A stretch of 64,000 nucleotides of DNA from Candidatus Nitrososphaera gargensis Ga9.2. Lineage in GTDB: Archaea > Thermoproteota > Nitrososphaeria > Nitrososphaerales > Nitrososphaeraceae. The notes beneath the pieces are model-generated. The model saw only the letters and a program-made list of their open reading frames with translations, was not told the origin of the DNA and searched no databases. The stretch spans positions 930,001 through 994,000 of the forward strand of contig NC_018719.1 in NCBI RefSeq assembly GCF_000303155.1, written 5' to 3'. Shown here one piece after another: positions 40,996 through 50,118 of the stretch (positions are counted from its first letter, which is position 1; the number at the start of each line of letters is the position of its first letter). Position numbers and translations under genes: made by a program.

Positions 40996-42153
40996 CTATT
41001 GAACCCGATAATGCCTTACCACAAATCTATTAGGTACAAATTCAATAATCACTTCATACAGGCCACTGCCATTGGGGTAGCTGTATTCGATGTGATACAT
41101 TATGAAAAGTCTGTTAGGAGGTTCCTGCTGCAACGTTCTGAGACGGGCGATAACAGGTATATCAAATCGTAACGGTACGGTTTCTCCTGGCATAACTACT
41201 GCGGGTGGTCCAAATTGTGCATTGTTAAAGACTTCTGCTGTTGGTTCATCAGCGCGCAATTGTATTACGCTTTGGAATCTGACGTTCTCTGCAGGGAGCT
41301 GACCATAATTCTTGATAAAAAGAATTCCCGTATTGATGATGCCATCCAATGGCTGCCCTAATCTTATCATTTCATTAACGCGCTCTGCAGTAATTTGTTC
41401 TCTGTTAGGAAGGAATATCCCTTCTTCCACCAAATCTTCCCTCCCAAGCCAAGGCCTAAGTTGTGCATTCATTTGTGTTTTGGTTAGAGATACCTGTTCT
41501 TCGAGGTTCTTGTTCTGGCGCCTAAGCTCGATGACTTGATCTTTGGAGAATGACATATTGGTGACAAGAGCAACGACGGTAACTAACCCAACACCTATAG
41601 ACATGATCAAACCAATAAGGGTATAGCCATTTAGCTCTGTCTGCAACTGATCACTAAGTGAAATTACAGGGATATTCCATGTAGATTCCTCTCTTGTAAC
41701 AAAATCTCCTGAAGTTGCATTTGAAATAATTGAAATCAATCTTATTTGGTTCAGGCCTTCCCGATCTGAAAAGAATATTCTATAATGTTCCTTCGAAGAA
41801 AAAGGTTCTACTATTAGAGGATTTGCAAAGCTAAATTGTTTGAAAACGTCCCCACCAACAATCACCTCGAGCTGAGAATCTATTGACAGAGGAAAGTCAG
41901 CCTTATTCTTGTAAAGAACTTTGTATTCCAATTCATCATTTGGAGCGGCAGGTCTGCTTCTAAAGTGATTGTTTATTGTGATATCTCCACTTATGAATTC
42001 ATTCTCAAAACTATAGTTTACAAGCTGACCAGTAAGAGCTTTCGGAAGATTAATGTAAAAGGCAGTCAAGACAGGCAGAACACCGAAAAATAGTACTCCG
42101 ATAATCGCATAGAAAACGATAGATTTGCGCTTTTTCTCTCGGCTACTGGCCAA
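40996..42153 (-). CDS. Two-helix membrane protein with coiled coil
   Basis: A 385-residue protein. Helix 1 (residues 12-33) is followed by a beta-rich extracytoplasmic domain (34-175), helix 2 (176-202), a coiled coil (LRRQNKNLEEQVSLTKTQM, 210-232) and a C-terminal beta domain. The topology would put the last domain in the cytoplasm. It lies back to back with the TIR gene (147 bases between starts). No known family is seen. Confidence 0.7.
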   Translation of the reverse strand: MASSREKKRKSIVFYAIIGVLFFGVLPVLTAFYINLPKALTGQLVNYSFENEFISGDITINNHFRSRPAAPNDELEYKVLYKNKADFPLSIDSQLEVIVGGDVFKQFSFANPLIVEPFSSKEHYRIFFSDREGLNQIRLISIISNATSGDFVTREESTWNIPVISLSDQLQTELNGYTLIGLIMSIGVGLVTVVALVTNMSFSKDQVIELRRQNKNLEEQVSLTKTQMNAQLRPWLGREDLVEEGIFLPNREQITAERVNEMIRLGQPLDGIINTGILFIKNYGQLPAENVRFQSVIQLRADEPTAEVFNNAQFGPPAVVMPGETVPLRFDIPVIARLRTLQQEPPNRLFIMYHIEYSYPNGSGLYEVIIEFVPNRFVVRHYRVQ

Positions 42154-42300
42154 TGACTGTCTAAAGCTTATTATCGTAGAATTCTATATTAATATCTAAT
42201 AGAACTTTCGGCTAACGATTTTGACGGTGAAGAATACAGCGTTGCTAGGCATACTGTTTACACGATAATCTTATTTTCTGGTCAGCGCTAGCAGGCTTGG

Positions 42301-42912
42301 ATGTCCGACACGGAAAATCCTGTGGCCATATTCATCAGTTACAATTCCGCAGATAAACAAATAGCTTCCAACATTGCCATTTTTCTTGCCGCTGAAAATA
42401 TTCCGACGTGGTTTGACGAATGGAAAGTATCTGCTGGCGACTCGATAGTGGGAGAAGTGCAAGAAGGACTGAAGGGATGCACTCACTTCTTGATTTTGTG
42501 GTCGAAAAACTCGAACAAATCGAATTGGGTCAGAAAGGAACTGGAATCGACAATCGCTAGGGCCATACAGACGAAGGTACCAAGGATTATTCCGATACGC
42601 CTTGACGACACGCCATTACCTGCCCTCTTGGCCGATATCAAGTACCTTAGATATAGAGGGGGAACGGAACGCGACCGTTACGATCTGGTCGAATCAATCA
42701 GTGGTAAGAAGCCGAGCGCAGACTTTATCCGCGCGATAGTTAAGAAATACAAGGAAGTCGTCCGTGATCCTGATGCTGAGGGACCTTTTGAATACAAGGT
42801 CTGCCCTGAGTGCGGCTCGGATAACTTGGAAGGTTCGTCATTTGTTTCCAGTGACGAGGAGTTTTACGTCCTAGGATGCAAAGAGTGTGGATGGTCTACG
42901 GTGAGTCAGTAA
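42301..42912 (+). CDS. TIR domain protein with C-terminal zinc ribbon
   Basis: A 203-residue protein. Residues 8-135 form a TIR domain: AIFISYNSADKQIASNI at the start, WFDEWKVSAGDSI, and Glu80 in WVRKELE at the position of the TIR NADase catalytic glutamate. The C-terminus is a zinc ribbon (CPECGSDN...GCKECGW). TIR effectors in prokaryotic defence usually destroy NAD+. A TATA element (ATCTTATTTTC, near 42270) precedes the start. A cyclase-like gene follows after 97 bases, which suggests a signalling pair. Confidence 0.88.
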   Translation: MSDTENPVAIFISYNSADKQIASNIAIFLAAENIPTWFDEWKVSAGDSIVGEVQEGLKGCTHFLILWSKNSNKSNWVRKELESTIARAIQTKVPRIIPIRLDDTPLPALLADIKYLRYRGGTERDRYDLVESISGKKPSADFIRAIVKKYKEVVRDPDAEGPFEYKVCPECGSDNLEGSSFVSSDEEFYVLGCKECGWSTVSQ

Positions 42913-43009
42913 TGGACTGTTCAACGTAGTTGATTATAACATTACAGCCTACAAAATAAACGATGAATGATAGCGAAAAATTTATTGTAAGAAGATACAA
43001 CGATAGTAT

Positions 43010-44039
43010 ATGAATCCCTGGAATTAAGCTTCCAATTCAGCCGAAAGAGCTATTCACCGAGGGTACCCGCGAGCTTTCATTGAAAGATCTTACCACTGAA
43101 AATCTTACCACTGAAAAATTGAGCAGTTAAAGGCAGACGGGGAATTGAAATTAGCCACAAAAGAGACGCCCGTATTTCAGGAGGGAATAGTCGCGTACTT
43201 GGACATACTGGGATTTTCAAGGAAGAAGGACGAAGATGAGGTTGACAGGTGCTTTACAGATTTCCCAAATCCCTTGATATATGCCGCAAAAATATTCGAC
43301 AAAGTTCGATTCAGCATGTTTAGCGACTGCGCCGTGTTGGCGGCAGACCAAAAGGACGCGGCTGATCTCATTGCGACTATCCGTTCAGCATTTCGAAACT
43401 GGTCCTTTGACGGAATCTTGGTACGCGGTAGTATCTGCCTAGGAACTTACGTCGAAAGGAAATCTATATTCTATGAGACTGCGCCACCTAACTTCAGGGG
43501 GGTTTATCATTTCGGGTACTGGCCTTGTAAAAGCTGCGAAGCTGGAAGAAAAGAAGCCAGCCGCGTTGCTTTTCACAGACGATGAATGCGCTAAATTTCT
43601 GAAAGAGCGATATCAAGAACCTGTGTTCTGCTACGGTCCATACAAGGTAATCGGATGGTCCGATGACCCTGCTGTTCTCAAGTGGTTTATGGGAGTATCC
43701 TTGGTGAGAGCCCTAAAACTTCTAGCAACGAAGAATAAGAAATTTCGAGACCCTGTAAAGAAAATGCTCATTAGTGTTAATCATGCTCTTGAATTTGACA
43801 AGGACTACTTCCTCCATGGTTTGATGTTGATGACATTGTCCGCTCCCTTCGTCCATCCTTGGGCAAAAAAGATAGTTTGCGATATACTCGGTATAAAGGA
43901 AGCCCACTTCCAAAAAATTAAGCCTGCAATAGACGGAGCTTTGAAAGGCAGAAATGGACTTCAATTTTTAGAAGGGCTAGCCGATTCCGATTCTAGTATG
44001 CCTTCTTATGTGCATGTCAAGGACCCTTTGAAAGATTGA
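43010..44039 (+). pseudogene. Nucleotide-cyclase-like gene, frameshifted (PycC-like?)
   Basis: Start ATG 43010, about 25 bases after a TATA element (AAAAATTTATTG). Three single-base shifts, in CCC (43017-43019), AAAAA (about 43115) and GGGGGG (43495-43500), split one protein of about 340 residues. The middle part reads EGIVAYLDILGFSRKK, with the class III cyclase metal Asp, then MFSDCAVLAA with the second Asp, and RGSICLGTYVERK. The next frame gives GGFIISGTGLVKAAKLEEKK, the usual continuation in Pycsar-type cyclases. All breaks are in homopolymers, so they could be sequence errors. Confidence 0.65.
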
Positions 44040-44096
44040 CTTCAACGCTACGGATTACAAGTTAAATACTGAGGTTATTTTCTATTCGTAGTCTCT

Positions 44097-45371
44097 ATGG
44101 ACTGGTCAGAAGTTCAGAAGCTTATAGGAGACCTAGAACGAGTGCGAGTAGATTACAAAGAAACACCCTACTTAGAAGCAGATCCCAAGGATATTGCAGC
44201 CGATTTGGTGGCATTTGCGAATAGACAAGGTAGACATATCCTTGTTGGAATAAAGGATGATAAATCAAAGGAAGGCAAGAAAATCAATGCAGACGAATCC
44301 CAACTGCGGATCTTGAACATTGCAAACAATAATTGCAGTCCTCCAGTCAGTTTATCCTTTGACTTCCATTCTGCATCGGATGGGGATGTTTTGATAGTAT
44401 ATGTTCATCGCAAAAAAGACATGCCGCATGCGGTTGTGGAAAGAAGAGGCGCAGAGATTTACCGAAGAACCTATTATGTCAGAAGCGGCGGTGGTAAGCG
44501 TCTGGTCGATGATAGTGTTCTCCGGTTTCTCTTTCGTGAGCAATTTGAATTAGAGATAGATACTGCTGCTAGCCTATGTTTTTGGTACGATCGTTCCTCT
44601 CCTACCCAAAATATCATGGAAGGGGTCGCGGATTATTCTAATTACATGTATGCATTTTTGAAGAGACTTAATTCATCAGATTTGCAACAGTTATTATCAG
44701 ACGAGAAAAAGATGATGGCAGGGTTAATACTGGAAATATTTCCTTATGCCTTTCTTCTGGATTTGTCATGGCGGTTTACATTTTCCTGGGCTTCTAGAAT
44801 CAATCGTGGCTCAGACGTTATGTCTTCATTCACCCCTTCAAGAGCTGCGGACCTACCGTCAAGTAATATTACTTACAAAGAAATTCCCCTTCCTTCTGGG
44901 CCTACCCTATCAAAACTTTCACTTGACGTAGCCCAAGTATTTCGAGAATCCCCGTTTCAATTAAAACTCCCGAAAGGTACAACAATAGAAATAGAAAATA
45001 GATCAGAGGATACATTTCTCACCCTCAAGAATCCTAAGTTTACAGTAAGCATTGGTATGTCAATTAGTAATTGGAATGAAGGACTGCCCTATCCTGTTGC
45101 CTTGCCCGAAGGAGAGGATAACGATGAAAAATATGCATTTGTCAAATTCAATATGATGTTTGACGCAGACTTCAATCTGCCAGATGTAAGTGACGATCTC
45201 TTTGAAGAACACAGCAAATTTGTTCATACGATTGAAGATACTATTCTGAATGAATGGCATTGGGATGTAGTTGTTGCCAAATTGAAGGACAGACGCATCG
45301 ATAACATACAAAATAACGTAAGGAATATTCTTGCTTACATGGAAAATCCCGATCCTGAATATGAAAGTTGA
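44097..45371 (+). CDS. AlbA_2 (Schlafen-type) domain protein
   Basis: A 424-residue protein. Residues 1-150 match the AlbA_2/Schlafen module: RVDYKETPYLEADPKDIA, then FANRQGRHILVGIKDD, and PHAVVERRGAEIYRR. This module occurs in transcriptional regulators and in defence proteins. The rest (150-424) is unrecognised, soluble, mixed alpha/beta. The start is 57 bases after the cyclase-like gene stop on the same strand, so it may belong to the same unit. Confidence 0.8.
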   Translation: MDWSEVQKLIGDLERVRVDYKETPYLEADPKDIAADLVAFANRQGRHILVGIKDDKSKEGKKINADESQLRILNIANNNCSPPVSLSFDFHSASDGDVLIVYVHRKKDMPHAVVERRGAEIYRRTYYVRSGGGKRLVDDSVLRFLFREQFELEIDTAASLCFWYDRSSPTQNIMEGVADYSNYMYAFLKRLNSSDLQQLLSDEKKMMAGLILEIFPYAFLLDLSWRFTFSWASRINRGSDVMSSFTPSRAADLPSSNITYKEIPLPSGPTLSKLSLDVAQVFRESPFQLKLPKGTTIEIENRSEDTFLTLKNPKFTVSIGMSISNWNEGLPYPVALPEGEDNDEKYAFVKFNMMFDADFNLPDVSDDLFEEHSKFVHTIEDTILNEWHWDVVVAKLKDRRIDNIQNNVRNILAYMENPDPEYES

Positions 45372-45526
45372 CTAAAGTCGCTATATCGCTAGTGAATTCT
45401 AAATCCTTTCGTTGTTTCATACGTCCAGCAGAACCGAAATCCCGTTTTTCATCAGAACACAACCATGGTTCGCTTAACTGAAATCGCTAAAAATTCAAAA
45501 AAGCCCCACCTCAAATTTCCAATAGG

Positions 45527-45542
45527 TCCCTTCGGCCCCACT
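45527..45542 (+). repeat. attR: second copy of tRNA-Trp 3' end
   Basis: TCCCTTCGGCCCCACT, identical to 35190-35205, with no tRNA body before it. It marks the far end of the island. The surrounding stretch 45372-45688 (317 bases) holds no other feature I can support. A 67-codon open frame runs through the repeat (45465-45668) but has unlikely composition. Confidence 0.75.
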
Positions 45543-45688
45543 TTTGCACCTATTAAGGTCATTACCATCAGAATCTTTCCTCAAAATAGGCTTTTCAAAC
45601 TGCTTGCTCAGCCTGTCACAAAAATGATACTACAAACCTTATGCCCAGCCGATTTTCTCTCGAGGTAGCAAATGCTTGGCAGAACTAA

Positions 45689-47107
45689 GTGAAATTAGTG
45701 ATTAAACTGTTTTCCGTGTTTCTTACAATAGCCGTACTAATAATCATAGCTGGGTATCTGGGCTATAATCAAGTAACCAATTCATCGGCCTTTTCCAAGG
45801 TAGAAAGCGACGACATGCCTGCATTATGGGCTCTTGGTGATATCGAAGCTGCCATCCTCCGCATAGAGCTTGAGCCAAGTGAATACATAGTCAAGTCCGA
45901 TAAAGAGCATTCTGAAGAGTTGCAGGAAGCAAAAGAAGAGATACTGGCCGCGCTCGAAGTATATGGAAATGGGGGCGTGAAGAAAAGGCAAGCGAGATGG
46001 CACAGGAAGTGGAAGAGCTCATCTCGATGGGCAAAGAAATATTCCTGCTAAAAGACAGCGGGGTTTCTGAGCAAGTTCTTGAGCAAAAATTCGGGCAGCT
46101 TGATGATCCCTTGGACGCATTCACAGAAGAGCTGAACAATGAAGAGCTGCTGATCTCTCAATATGCAGAGAGCTCGCTTATGGTAGTCAAGGACGACATA
46201 CAGCTTACTCTCAATGTGACTGCCGCCCTTGCCTCGGTTGTTGCAGAGATAGCGACAGGCACAGGCATCTATAACACATACTCGATCTCAAAGCCAATCT
46301 CAAAACTTCGAAATGCCGCCCGCGAAATAGGCAGTGGCAACTTTGACGTTGAAATCCCTGCAACAAAAAGTGCAGATGAGATAGGTGAGCTGTCTGCGCA
46401 ATTTAGAAAAATGAAAGAAGATCTGATGCACAAGGAAGAGATGCAAACGAGTTTATCAGCGTGACATCTCACAAGCTTCGCACGCCGATCTAGCCAATCT
46501 TGGGATTTGCCGACCTTGCTCTGAAAGGGCAGGTGCCGGCAGACGAAGCACTAAAAGTGATAGTAAAGGAAGCCAGGAGGCTCCAGCGGCTTACAAATGA
46601 CATCTTGGATGTGAGCAGAATAGATGGAGGCAGGATAAGCTATATGATGGAGGAGATCAAGCTTAACGACCTCGTCCTGAATGTGATAAATTCGGCACGA
46701 GTCAATGTCGGCGACAGGGTGTCGCTCAAGACTGCCATAAATACTGAAAAGGATCTGGTCATCAGGGGTGACAGGGAGCGGCTCATGCAGATGCTGACCA
46801 ACATACTTGGCAACGCCGCCAAGTTTACAAAAGAAGGCGCAATAACTGTGGAGACTGGCTACAGCGACCGCGGCAAAGGTGACGTAGTGATCAAGGTCAG
46901 CGATACCGGCGGAGGCATACCTGGGGAAGTCCTACCAAACCTCTTTGGCAAGTTCGTGACCAAGAATGTCGGCAACGAAAACAAGCAGGGCACCGGTCTT
47001 GGGTTATTCATAAGCAAGGCAATCGTCGCGGCTCACAAGGGAAGCATCTCTGCGCACAACAAAGACGGCGCCAGTTCACAATATCGCTGCCTGTCAATGC
47101 AAGCTAG
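45689..47107 (+). pseudogene. Dead sensor histidine kinase
   Basis: The parts of one HAMP histidine kinase lie in different frames. A GTG start with a membrane helix (LFSVFLTIAVLIIIAGYLG) leads to a frameshift in GGGGG near 45972. A second helix and HAMP region (ISKPISKLRNAAREIGSGN) follows. A shift near 46449 precedes the H-box (ISVTSHKLRTPI), which is followed by an in-frame TAG at 46490-46492. The ATPase (NILGNAAKFTKEG, DTGGGIPGE, GTGLGLFISKAI) comes next, with a last shift near 47073. Nonsense plus frameshifts mean true loss. Its likely partner, the response regulator tail to tail, is also broken. Confidence 0.88.
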
Positions 47108-47607
47108 CGAACATACTTCAATCTCTTTGCAAAATCCGTTATCTTTTCTTTCGTAAGGTCCGAGTCTTTCATCTGGCCGATCTCTTCGTTCAGCTTTTCT
47201 AGCATGCCGTATGCCTTTTTGCTTTCTATCACGCTGACAAGCTCGTCAAGGTCGAATGGCTTTTGGATTATTTCATTGACCTTCTTTAGCTTCTTGATGG
47301 AATCAAAAAGAATATCCTTCAAGTACGTGGTAGCAAATATTATCCTCAGTCCTGGGTCTGCGGCAAGAATCTATTTTGCCACTTCTATTCCATCGCGTAT
47401 GGGCATCCTGTGGTCTAGCAAAACAACATCAAATGGCCTGTCGTTTTTTGCCTGCTGTCTGTTCGCCTTATACATTCCGACGCAGGCGTCACCATCGTTG
47501 ACAACCGTGATTTCGTGCTTCATACCTTCAAGCGCTAGTTTGTACATGCGGGCTATTGATTGCTCGTCTTCTGCCACGAGGATTTTCAATACGCGCCATG
47601 CATGCAT
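47104..47607 (-). pseudogene. Response regulator receiver with in-frame amber stop
   Basis: A CheY-like receiver domain: ILVAEDEQS acid pair, VVLLDHRMPIRDG with the phosphorylated Asp, FATTYLKD, and QKPFDLDEL with the conserved Lys. One TAG (47371-47373) after GIEVAK interrupts an otherwise open frame of 168 codons. A helical tail follows the domain; there is no output domain. It lies tail to tail with the dead histidine kinase and overlaps it by four bases, so the two were probably partners and decayed together. Confidence 0.85.
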
Positions 47608-47676
47608 GCTGCAAAGATGCAGTTAAGTATTTTCTAGAAAATTCCTTAGAAGGCGCTGCTCGGAGTGGCGGCTATA

Positions 47677-47802
47677 TTATACCATGCTGTACTTTACTTT
47701 GCCACTTGTCCTTTCTTTTTCCATCTTTTGTCTCTTGTAACAGTCAAAGCAGAGGTCGTTGTAGGCGGTCTCGATTTTCATCCTGCAAATCAGGCACAGC
47801 AT
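47677..47802 (-). CDS. Zinc-ribbon microprotein
   Basis: A 41-residue protein with two cysteine pairs, CLIC near the N-terminus and CFDC about 15 residues later, then a basic tail (KRQKMEKERTSGKVK). This is a compact zinc ribbon. It starts at ATG 47802, 20 bases after an AT-rich element (ATATAATAACTAACC on the plus strand). Confidence 0.6.
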   Translation of the reverse strand: MLCLICRMKIETAYNDLCFDCYKRQKMEKERTSGKVKYSMV

Positions 47803-47884
47803 ATAATAACTAACCAAAACAGAACTGATATGTAACGCTTATATCGACATTGGAATCTTTTTCTACAACAAGACACTATTAATG

Positions 47885-49075
47885 CTACTGCTTCAGATTA
47901 TGCGCCTTGATTATGGCTTCATCGAGGACCTTGCCGCCCTTGATGCTGATAGCCCTTACAAGCTCGGGCCGCGGAACATTGTTTACAATGTCCTTGATGT
48001 ATTCTGCTATTATCGCAGACAAGGTCGTTGACGCGTATCTTGGGACGATCGATGGGATGTTCGGGACGCGGATAAAGATGTTGCCAAAATAATCAGTTTG
48101 CGCCGGGTTCAATATCGTGCCGGTACTCGAAGGCGAATACTCGCCAGACGGATTGATATATGGAAAGTTGCCACCTTGGTCGACTGCGACGTCAATGATT
48201 ATCTTTTTCCTCATTTCAGATACTTCCTTTAGTAGCTTTTCATCAATGACCCTGTCAGCCTTTTCCTTATCATACGTCGAGCCAATGATGACGTACGCTC
48301 CACGCAGAATGTCCCTGTCAGCGACCGCAGCAACTGAGCACTTTGGCAGCTTGAGCTCCTGCAGGTATTTCCTACGCGCCTCGCGTTTTTCGACTATTGT
48401 TACCTTGGCTCCAAGCGCCGAGCACACCCTGGCTGCCATCTCGCCCACGTTTCCTCCGCCAAATATCACCGCCATCTTATCATGCAGCGACAGCATGCGC
48501 TTGAGCTCATTGTCGATGCTGACATTGACGATGTGCTCAAACCCTTCAACAAACTTGGACTTGACCTGGTCTGCGCCTGTCTTTAGCCTTATTGACTTAT
48601 CGTGCTTGAAGGCATAGTTGTGGAAAAAACCTGCCCAGATGCCTGACACTGTGCCGGCAATCCTGCTCATCGGCATCAGGAGCGGCGTCTGTCCTCTTTC
48701 ATCAACCACCTTCTCAAACGATATGAAGGTGGCCCGCGACCTTACTGCCGCGTCGGTCAGCTCCCTGCTTGATTCAAAGTGGTTGAATCCAAAGATCGTG
48801 TGCTCTGGCCTGATCCGCTCGTGCTCACTCTTGCTCACCTGTATCTCCTTGACCTTGACAATTAGGTCTGCCTTGCCGTATAGCTCTGCCTGGGAGCCGA
48901 CGACTGTCGCGCCGGCAGAGCTATATTCATCATCAGAAAAGCCGCTCTTGGCTCCTGCTTGGGTCTCGACAAGGACCTTGCTGCCAGAACCTACGAGCGA
49001 CGAGACAGATCGAGGGGTAAGGGCCACCCTGTTCTCATAGTCCTTTACCTCCCTTGGAATCCCAATTATCATCAA
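47885..49075 (-). CDS. ald: Alanine dehydrogenase
   Basis: A 396-residue protein of the alanine dehydrogenase / transhydrogenase alpha family: IGIPREVKDYENRVALTP at the N-terminus, KVKE (substrate-side Lys), FNHFESS, the Rossmann motif VIFGGGNVGEMAA and DVAVDQGGNFP. It interconverts alanine with pyruvate plus ammonia using NAD. Full length and intact. It may help balance ammonia and carbon in an ammonia oxidiser (inference). A lysine-biosynthesis or ornithine-type dehydrogenase relative is less likely given the motif set. Confidence 0.88.
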   Translation of the reverse strand: MMIIGIPREVKDYENRVALTPRSVSSLVGSGSKVLVETQAGAKSGFSDDEYSSAGATVVGSQAELYGKADLIVKVKEIQVSKSEHERIRPEHTIFGFNHFESSRELTDAAVRSRATFISFEKVVDERGQTPLLMPMSRIAGTVSGIWAGFFHNYAFKHDKSIRLKTGADQVKSKFVEGFEHIVNVSIDNELKRMLSLHDKMAVIFGGGNVGEMAARVCSALGAKVTIVEKREARRKYLQELKLPKCSVAAVADRDILRGAYVIIGSTYDKEKADRVIDEKLLKEVSEMRKKIIIDVAVDQGGNFPYINPSGEYSPSSTGTILNPAQTDYFGNIFIRVPNIPSIVPRYASTTLSAIIAEYIKDIVNNVPRPELVRAISIKGGKVLDEAIIKAHNLKQ

Positions 49076-49119
49076 ACGTATTCCCTAGAAGTGAATCATT
49101 TATTACTATTTTGCGCAGG

Positions 49120-49419
49120 TCACTTGATGCAATTTGCGATCTCGCTGTAAGACCCAAATGTATCCTTTGCTTCAGGTAGGTGTCTCTCGATGGCCTTTGT
49201 GGCTGACTCTGCAAAGATCTGCGCTGGGTCGTACCTTTTTAGTAATTTGGAAATCTTGCTTCCAGACGAATACAGCTTTTCAAAGTAGAGCACCGAGCTC
49301 TCTTCAATAATTAGATCGGCGTCATGGCAGGAAATGCCGTTTTTCCTCAGATGCTGTTCGAGCTTGCCGGCATAATGGGCAAAATGAATGGAATAGCCAT
49401 TCTCGTGGGCCTCTGCCAT
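49120..49419 (-). CDS. Unknown small helical protein
   Basis: A 99-residue helical soluble protein (HFAHYAGKLEQHLRKNGISC, YFEKLYSSGSKISKLLKRY). It lies upstream of ald on the same strand with a 44-base gap, so they may be co-transcribed. No family is recognised. Confidence 0.6.
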   Translation of the reverse strand: MAEAHENGYSIHFAHYAGKLEQHLRKNGISCHDADLIIEESSVLYFEKLYSSGSKISKLLKRYDPAQIFAESATKAIERHLPEAKDTFGSYSEIANCIK

Positions 49420-49544
49420 TATATCGGATATAATGCAGTCACATACTTTTCAATTTTGCGGGATTAGAACAAAGTTCTAAAATTGCTTTTACTGAGCAAG
49501 TCTATGTTAACATAATCTCCTGCAAAACGGCGGCCCGGGTTTCT

Positions 49545-49622
49545 GTTCCGTTCACCGAAGGTCGCTATTGTGGCGGAGAGGAAAGGCCAAACACGGAACT
49601 GGCTCATAATAGCCTCCCCGCC
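49545..49622 (+). ncRNA. Candidate pseudoknotted leader RNA
   Basis: GGCGGAGAGG (49572-49581) can pair with CCTCCCCGCC (49613-49622) at nine of ten positions. Inside, GGCCA/TGGCT forms a stem whose loop holds ACGGAAC (49593-49599), which is exactly complementary to GTTCCGT (49545-49551) upstream. Together they would make a pseudoknot that ends 20 bases before the Rieske gene start and close to its AGGAGG site. The region codes for nothing else visible. No known family. Confidence 0.35.
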
Positions 49623-49642
49623 AGCAGGAGGAGTGATTGGAA

Positions 49643-50118
49643 ATGCCCGAGAATAATAATAATTTTCAGTACGTCTCCAGCGTCGATGAAGTATCTTCAG
49701 GACACTCAAAGGCGTTTTCAATAACAGGCGAGCGCGGCAAGATTGAAATCGCGCTTTTCAATTTGGGGCAATTTTATGCGATATCAAACATCTGCGTCCA
49801 CAAGGGCGGGCCGCTGAGCAAGGGCGCACTTGAAGGCGACATCGTGACATGCCCTTGGCATGGTTGGAAGTACTTCATTAAAAACGGCAAGTCACCCCAC
49901 AAAGGCGGCGACAGTATCAGCTCATACCCCTGCGGGTTTCTGGAGGACGGACATGTGTGAGTCCCGTTCCTGAAAATGTTGGGAAAAAGACATCCAAACC
50001 GCATAAGCGTTACCAAGAACTTCAGGCAGCATATTGCCAATATGGCCGGCTCGCGGGTTCTTCCGGCGGACGCAAGGGTGCGAGTGCTCGGCATATCTGC
50101 GGCCAACATGAACGATGA
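49643..50118 (+). pseudogene. Rieske 2Fe-2S ferredoxin, frameshifted near C-terminus
   Basis: From ATG 49643, preceded by AGGAGG. A small Rieske ferredoxin with both cluster motifs, CVHKGGPL (C-x-H) and CPWHGWKY (C-x2-H). The frame stops at 49958 after EDGHV. One frame over, the expected end continues with VSPVPENVGKKTSKPHKRYQ, so one base is lost or gained near 49955. The cluster domain itself is whole, and a truncated protein could still fold. It overlaps the flavodoxin-like gene that follows. Confidence 0.7.

Larger units (their letters stand above)
35190..45542. mobile_element. Integrated genomic island at tRNA-Trp
   Basis: About 10.3 kb bounded by a perfect 16-bp direct repeat of the tRNA-Trp 3' end, the normal product of tyrosine-recombinase integration into a tRNA gene. 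The interior is visibly more AT-rich than its flanks and holds a transposon, a HEPN-like protein, a broken cytosine methyltransferase, a TIR protein, a cyclase-like gene and an AlbA_2 protein, none of them core functions. No integrase gene is present, so the element is either a decayed remnant or was mobilised in trans. Confidence 0.7.

Noticed and set aside
45465-45668. 67-codon open frame across attR
   Set aside because: Considered as an integrase fragment; no catalytic R, H or Y motifs are seen and the frame simply crosses the duplicated tRNA end.
47371-47373. TAG codons as pyrrolysine read-through in the two-component genes
   Set aside because: Pyrrolysine genes are not known in this lineage, the kinase also has frameshifts, and the positions are ordinary helix residues.
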